This document shows positions 59,918 to 64,000 of a stretch of 64,000 bases of DNA, piece after piece; the stretch's first letter is position 1; every line of letters starts with the position of its first letter. Origin of the DNA: Candidatus Centipeda massiliensis (GTDB lineage: Bacteria; Bacillota; Negativicutes; Selenomonadales; Selenomonadaceae); NCBI RefSeq assembly GCF_900290285.1, contig NZ_LT985755.1, positions 10,856-74,855 on the forward strand, read 5' to 3'. A program made the translations under genes and the position numbers. The notes under the pieces were generated by a model, which saw only the letters and a list, made by a program, of their open reading frames with translations, was not told where the DNA came from and did no database searches.

Positions 59918-62086
59918 TTAGATTTTCTCCGCCAATCTCTCTGCAAGCAGTGTATAACGCCGCCGCGTGCGGTCATTGCTTACGGCTGTGAACAGTGCGG
60001 TACGGTCACCTACGAGGATGACGCCCTTTTTCGCACGCGTCACGCCCGTATAGAGGAGATTGCGCTGCAGCATGATGTGATGTGCGCGCACAAGCGGCAG
60101 GATGATGATGTCGTACTCGCTGCCCTGGCTCTTGTGAACACTCATCGCATAGGCGAGGGTGAGCGCGCCGAATTCGTCGCGCGTATAGGAGACCTCCATA
60201 TCCTCCGCAAACGCGACGACGAGATGCTCTGCGTCGATCCAGCGGATGCGGCCGATGTCACCGTTGAACACATTCTTCGTGTAGTCGTTCCGTGTCTGCA
60301 TGACCTTGTCGCCGAGGCGAAAGCCGACCGCCTCGGGTTTATCTGACGCAGGCGGATTCAGCACCGCCTGTAGGCTTCGGTTGAGCATATCCACACCGCA
60401 CGCCTCACGCCGCATGGGTGAGAGCACCTGCATATCCATGAGATCTGTTCCCGCGCGCAGGAGCCGTGTGCATATTGAGACGATCTGTGCGGCGGCATCC
60501 TCGCTGGATACGGCTATGACAAAGGAAAAGTCCGCCTCCGTAAAGGAGGGCACGCGCCCCGCATTGATGGCGTGTGCATTGAGGACAATCGTGCCCGTAT
60601 TGTTCTGACGAAAGATCTCGGTCAGACGAACGCTCGGAATGACGCCGGAGCGCAGGATGTCCTTGAGCACAGAGCCGGGACCGACGGCGGGAAGCTGATC
60701 TACATCGCCGACAAGGATGAGATGCGCCCCCGGAAGAACGGCGCGAAGCAAGTGCTGCATGAGCACAATATCCATCATCGAAACCTCGTCCACGATGATG
60801 ACATCTGCCTCAAGCTGCGTCTCCGCGTCGCGCCCGAAGCGCATCTCCCCCTCCTCCCTGCCCTGTGCTTCGAGCATGCGGTGCACCGTCGCAGCAGGGC
60901 ATCCCGTTGCCTCCGCAAGGCGCTTTGCCGCGCGTCCCGTCGGCGCGGCAAGCAGGATCTCAAGTCCCTGCGCACCGAGGATGTCGATGATGCTGCGTAC
61001 GACGGTGGTCTTGCCCGTCCCGGGGCCGCCTGTCAGAACGAGGACACCGTGCTCCAGCGAGGCAATGACCGCCTCCCGCTGCGCCGAGGCAAGGTTGACA
61101 TGATGCTCCTTCTCCCATGAGGTGACAAGAGAGGATGTGTCATGCACATGAATGTGCTCTGCCCTCCGCTGCAGGGTGAGGAGAAGGCGTGCCGTCTCCT
61201 CCTCTGCCTTGTAAAGCTGCGGAGCATAGATGAGGCGTTCCCCCATCTCATCCACTGCATAGAGGCGGCTCATCTTCACCTCACGGCCGAGCACCTCCAT
61301 GACCTGCCCCCGCGCAACGCCAAGGCGCTGCGCCGTGCGCTCTGCGAGCATCCCCTCGGGAATGCAGCAATGACCGCCCGAGGCAATCTGCGCGAGTTCA
61401 TAGGAGAGACCTGCGGCGATGCGTGCAGAGGAGTTCTTCTCCCATCCCGCAGCAATGGCAATCGTATCCGCCGTGATGAAGCCGATGCCGTCGATCTCCT
61501 GTGCGAGACGATAGGGCGATTTCTCCATCACCTCTATCGCAAGCGAGCCATAAGCCTTGAAGATACGTGCAGCATACGTTCCCGTAACTCCATGCTCCTC
61601 AAGCCAGAGCATGATGTCCCGCAGCTCGGACTGACGCATATAGGAGGCAGTGATCTTCTCCACCGTCTTTGGTCCGATGCCCGCGACCTCTCTGAGACGG
61701 CTTGGCGCGCGTTCGATGATGAGGAGCGCCTCCGCGCCGAATTTCTCCACGATGCGCCGTGCCATCGCGGGGCCAACGCCGTCGATCGTACCGGAGGCGA
61801 GAAAGCGTTCGATGCCGCCCGCACTCGTGGGCGCACTGACGTGCATCCGCAGAGCCTTAAACTGCCGTCCGAAGCGCGGATGTGTGACCCAGCTGCCCGT
61901 CAGGCGCACCTCCTGCCCGACGAGCGGCGCAGCGCCCTTCGTCGTCGCCGTACACTTGCCCTTCTGCTCCAATCGCAGGCGAAAGACAGAAAACGCGCCG
62001 TCCGTGGAGGCAAATATGATGTGATCCACAACGCCCGCGAGTTCTTCCTCCTCGGAGTGAAAGCCGAGATTCTGCTGCAGCTCCAT
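59918..62086 (-). CDS. recD2: RecD2-type ATP-dependent helicase (RecD/TraA family)
   Basis: 722-residue SF1B 5'-3' DNA helicase of the kind found without RecBC. An N-terminal OB and HhH region (IDGVGPAMARRIVEKFG and VAGIGPKTVEKI) of ~190 residues is typical of RecD2. Walker A GGPGTGKT (353-360), Walker B IIVDEVSMMD, GDVDQLPAVGPGSVL, and motif V/VI with SVHKSQGSEYD and YTGVTRAKKGVILVG are intact. Acts in repair and replication-fork processing. It ends 1 bp from the ABC-F gene. Confidence 0.96.
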   Translation of the reverse strand: MELQQNLGFHSEEEELAGVVDHIIFASTDGAFSVFRLRLEQKGKCTATTKGAAPLVGQEVRLTGSWVTHPRFGRQFKALRMHVSAPTSAGGIERFLASGTIDGVGPAMARRIVEKFGAEALLIIERAPSRLREVAGIGPKTVEKITASYMRQSELRDIMLWLEEHGVTGTYAARIFKAYGSLAIEVMEKSPYRLAQEIDGIGFITADTIAIAAGWEKNSSARIAAGLSYELAQIASGGHCCIPEGMLAERTAQRLGVARGQVMEVLGREVKMSRLYAVDEMGERLIYAPQLYKAEEETARLLLTLQRRAEHIHVHDTSSLVTSWEKEHHVNLASAQREAVIASLEHGVLVLTGGPGTGKTTVVRSIIDILGAQGLEILLAAPTGRAAKRLAEATGCPAATVHRMLEAQGREEGEMRFGRDAETQLEADVIIVDEVSMMDIVLMQHLLRAVLPGAHLILVGDVDQLPAVGPGSVLKDILRSGVIPSVRLTEIFRQNNTGTIVLNAHAINAGRVPSFTEADFSFVIAVSSEDAAAQIVSICTRLLRAGTDLMDMQVLSPMRREACGVDMLNRSLQAVLNPPASDKPEAVGFRLGDKVMQTRNDYTKNVFNGDIGRIRWIDAEHLVVAFAEDMEVSYTRDEFGALTLAYAMSVHKSQGSEYDIIILPLVRAHHIMLQRNLLYTGVTRAKKGVILVGDRTALFTAVSNDRTRRRYTLLAERLAEKI

Positions 62087-62087
62087 G

Positions 62088-64000
62088 TTACGCCTCCGTC
62101 AACTGTTCCCACTTCTCATAACGCTGCATGATCTCGATTTCCTTTGCCGCATACGCCTCGGCAATCGCATGGCTGCGCTCCGGATCCGCCTGCGTCTCCG
62201 GTCGGTTCATCTCATACTCAAGCCCCTTCAGCTCCGCCTCTGCCATTGCGATCTCCGCCTCCATGCGCTCAAGCATCTCCTGCCGCCGTGCGGCAGGTAT
62301 GGCGCTGTGCACCGCCGTTTTGGGCGCAGCAGACTTCTCCGTGCGATCTTGTTCCGCTTGTTCGGACGGCACACGGCGCACGTGCTTCTCCGCAGTACGC
62401 GCTTCCTCCGCCGCCTCCTCCGCCTCGGCCTCCTTCTTCATCAGATAGTAGCCATAGTTGCCGAGATACTCCGCGATCCTGCCGTCCTTCAGTTCGAGCG
62501 TGCAGTTTGCCGTCTTGTCGAGAAAATAGCGGTCATGGGAGACGGCAATAAACGTCCCCGGAAACGCCATCAGCGCCTCCTCCACCGCCTCACGAGCGGG
62601 GATGTCCAGATGGTTCGTCGGCTCGTCCAGCACGAGGAAATTTGCGCCCGTCAGCATGAGCTTCAAGAACGCCACGCGCGCCTGTTCACCGCCCGAGAGA
62701 GCCCCGATGAGCCGCAGGACGTCGTCGCCGTGAAAGAGGAAGGCGCCGAGATAGCCGCGTGCCGTCTCCTCGTCAAGTCCAAACGTGTAGCAGATTTCAT
62801 CGAGTATGGTCTTGCTGGGATCCAGTCCCTCATGCTGCTGGGAGAAGTAGCCGATCTTGACACGGCTGCCGATCTTGAGGCGCCCCGTGGCTTCAAGCTC
62901 CCCAACCAAAATCTGAAGGAGCGTCGTCTTGCCGACGCCGTTCTCACCAATGAGCGCCACACCGTCCCCCTTGCGGATGAGCAGGGAAATGTGGTCGAGT
63001 ATGCGCTGCCCGCCCGGATAGGCGAAGCTGATGTCCTCAAGCTCTGCCACGCGCTGTGCACACTCCGTCGGCTTTGTAAACGCAAAGTACTTGAAGCGTG
63101 CCGCCTCGGGCGGCAGCACGATCCGCTCGAGGCGGTTCAGCTGACTCTGCCGTCCGCGCGCCTGCTTTGCCTTGATGCCCGCCTTGTAGCGGCTGATGTA
63201 CTCCTCGGTTTTCTTGATATGCGCCTGCTGCTTCTCGTAGGCATTCTGCAGCGCCGCACGGCGCTCGTTCTTCACACGCATATAGTGCGTGTAGTTGCCC
63301 GTATACGCCGTGACCTCCGCGTGATCCAGCTCCAAAATACGGTTCGCCACGCGGTCGAGAAAATAGCGGTCGTGCGAGATCAGAAGCACGCCGCCGCGAT
63401 AGGACTGCAGGAATTTTTCGAGCCATTCGATCATCCCGATGTCCAGATGGTTCGTCGGCTCATCCAGAAAGAGAAAGTCCGGCTCACGCAAGAGAGCCTT
63501 CGCAAGACAGATGCGCGTCGTCTGCCCGCCCGAGAAATGGCGGACATCCTTTTGGAGTTCCTCCTCGGAGAAGCCGAGTCCAAACGCCACGCGGCGGATG
63601 CGGCTCTCAAAGTCATAGCCGTCCATCGCCTCGAACCGCGTCACGAGATTCCCATACGCGGCAAGTTCCTCCGCGCCGGCATCCCCTGCCGCAATCGCGT
63701 GCTCCATCCGCTCCTTTTCCGCGCGGAGCATGATGAGGTCGGAGAACGCGCTTCGCAGCTCCTCGTAGAGCGTATCGTGGGAGAATGACGCCTGCTGCTC
63801 GACGTAGCCGACTGTGTCGGCGCGATCCATCACAACCTGCCCGCCGTCGCTCTCCTCGCGTCCAAGCAGAATCCGCATCAGCGTCGTCTTGCCCGTGCCG
63901 TTTGCGCCGACGAGCCCCACCTTGTCCCCGCGCATGACCTCAAAGTTCACATTGGAAAAAAGCGTACGTATGCCATACGCCTTTTCGAGTGCCATGACCT
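62088..64000 (-). CDS. ABC-F family ATPase, 5' end outside the window
   Basis: At least 635 residues with two ABC domains and no membrane part. First Walker A VGANGTGKT (about 29-37 from the first ATG in the window, 63995), signature FSGGQ, Walker B FLFLDEPTNHLDI; second Walker A IGENGVGKT, signature LSGGEQARVAF, Walker B LVLDEPTNHLDI. The linker between has the charged arm, and a C-terminal coiled coil follows (AEIAMAEAELKGLEYEMN). The frame is open through the right edge and homologues begin a few residues earlier, so the true start is probably beyond 64000. Similar to YdiF/Uup-type translation factors. Confidence 0.92.
   Translation of the reverse strand, partial: VMALEKAYGIRTLFSNVNFEVMRGDKVGLVGANGTGKTTLMRILLGREESDGGQVVMDRADTVGYVEQQASFSHDTLYEELRSAFSDLIMLRAEKERMEHAIAAGDAGAEELAAYGNLVTRFEAMDGYDFESRIRRVAFGLGFSEEELQKDVRHFSGGQTTRICLAKALLREPDFLFLDEPTNHLDIGMIEWLEKFLQSYRGGVLLISHDRYFLDRVANRILELDHAEVTAYTGNYTHYMRVKNERRAALQNAYEKQQAHIKKTEEYISRYKAGIKAKQARGRQSQLNRLERIVLPPEAARFKYFAFTKPTECAQRVAELEDISFAYPGGQRILDHISLLIRKGDGVALIGENGVGKTTLLQILVGELEATGRLKIGSRVKIGYFSQQHEGLDPSKTILDEICYTFGLDEETARGYLGAFLFHGDDVLRLIGALSGGEQARVAFLKLMLTGANFLVLDEPTNHLDIPAREAVEEALMAFPGTFIAVSHDRYFLDKTANCTLELKDGRIAEYLGNYGYYLMKKEAEAEEAAEEARTAEKHVRRVPSEQAEQDRTEKSAAPKTAVHSAIPAARRQEMLERMEAEIAMAEAELKGLEYEMNRPETQADPERSHAIAEAYAAKEIEIMQRYEKWEQLTEA

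Overview
The window looks like a chromosome segment of a diderm Firmicute (class Negativicutes, most like Selenomonas). The gene set and order are those of low-branching Firmicutes: dprA-topA-trmFO-hslV-hslU, a glmS ribozyme, a PyrR-type pyr leader, ECF ATPases and lysS-greA. Yet it also encodes a very large outer-membrane autotransporter, which needs an outer membrane. This assignment is inference from gene content; no 16S or marker search was possible. Almost every gene is on the minus strand. The only clear plus-strand protein gene is an HD-GYP protein at 5.5-6.7 kb.

Layout. 0-1.4 kb: an IS3-family insertion sequence that cuts off the end of an ACT-domain gene. 1.4-5.1 kb: DUF512 protein, Der GTPase and PlsY in one operon. 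5.1-6.7 kb: divergent region with a small transposon-like repeat, then the HD-GYP gene. 6.8-10.4 kb: a two-component system followed directly by two ECF transporter ATPases. 10.5-13 kb: drug-efflux MFS protein and a threonine/serine exporter. 13-15.6 kb: glmS with its self-cleaving ribozyme, flanked by two copies of the small repeat. 15.6-25.2 kb: tRNA-Met and tRNA-Tyr, lysS, greA, a GIY-YIG protein, a cyclophilin, an MBL-fold protein, YitT, an unknown secreted protein, two aminopeptidases, dtd, tRNA-Pro and a HAD hydrolase. 25.2-30.6 kb: comEC, comEA, speD and rarA. 30.7-37.4 kb: hslU, hslV, trmFO, topA and dprA. 37.4-38.7 kb: a possible 25-residue membrane peptide, an NlpC/P60 hydrolase and RNase P RNA. 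38.8-47.2 kb: pyrimidine operon pyrB-pyrC-carA-carB-pyrK-pyrD with an attenuator leader. 47.3-57.7 kb: the autotransporter. 57.8-59.9 kb: an Rpn nuclease gene, decayed Rpn tails and a probable toxin-antitoxin pair with a GNAT toxin. 59.9-64 kb: recD2 and an ABC-F ATPase cut by the window edge.

Main points of interest. (1) A family of ~160-bp non-coding elements has terminal inverted repeats and a perfect 4-bp target duplication at each of four copies; it also has a covarying internal hairpin. One copy lies between the glmS promoter and the glmS ribozyme, another just after the glmS stop codon. (2) The autotransporter has a run of ten G residues in its signal-peptide codons that puts it out of frame here, a strong sign of phase variation. 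(3) The pyr leader combines a PyrR-binding hairpin with a translatable 29-codon ORF that starts in that hairpin, runs through the terminator and stops at the pyrB ribosome-binding site. (4) A 25-codon membrane-peptide ORF and a GNAT toxin-antitoxin pair.

All functions are assigned from motifs and family knowledge read by eye. Promoters and terminators are pattern matches and have not been tested.
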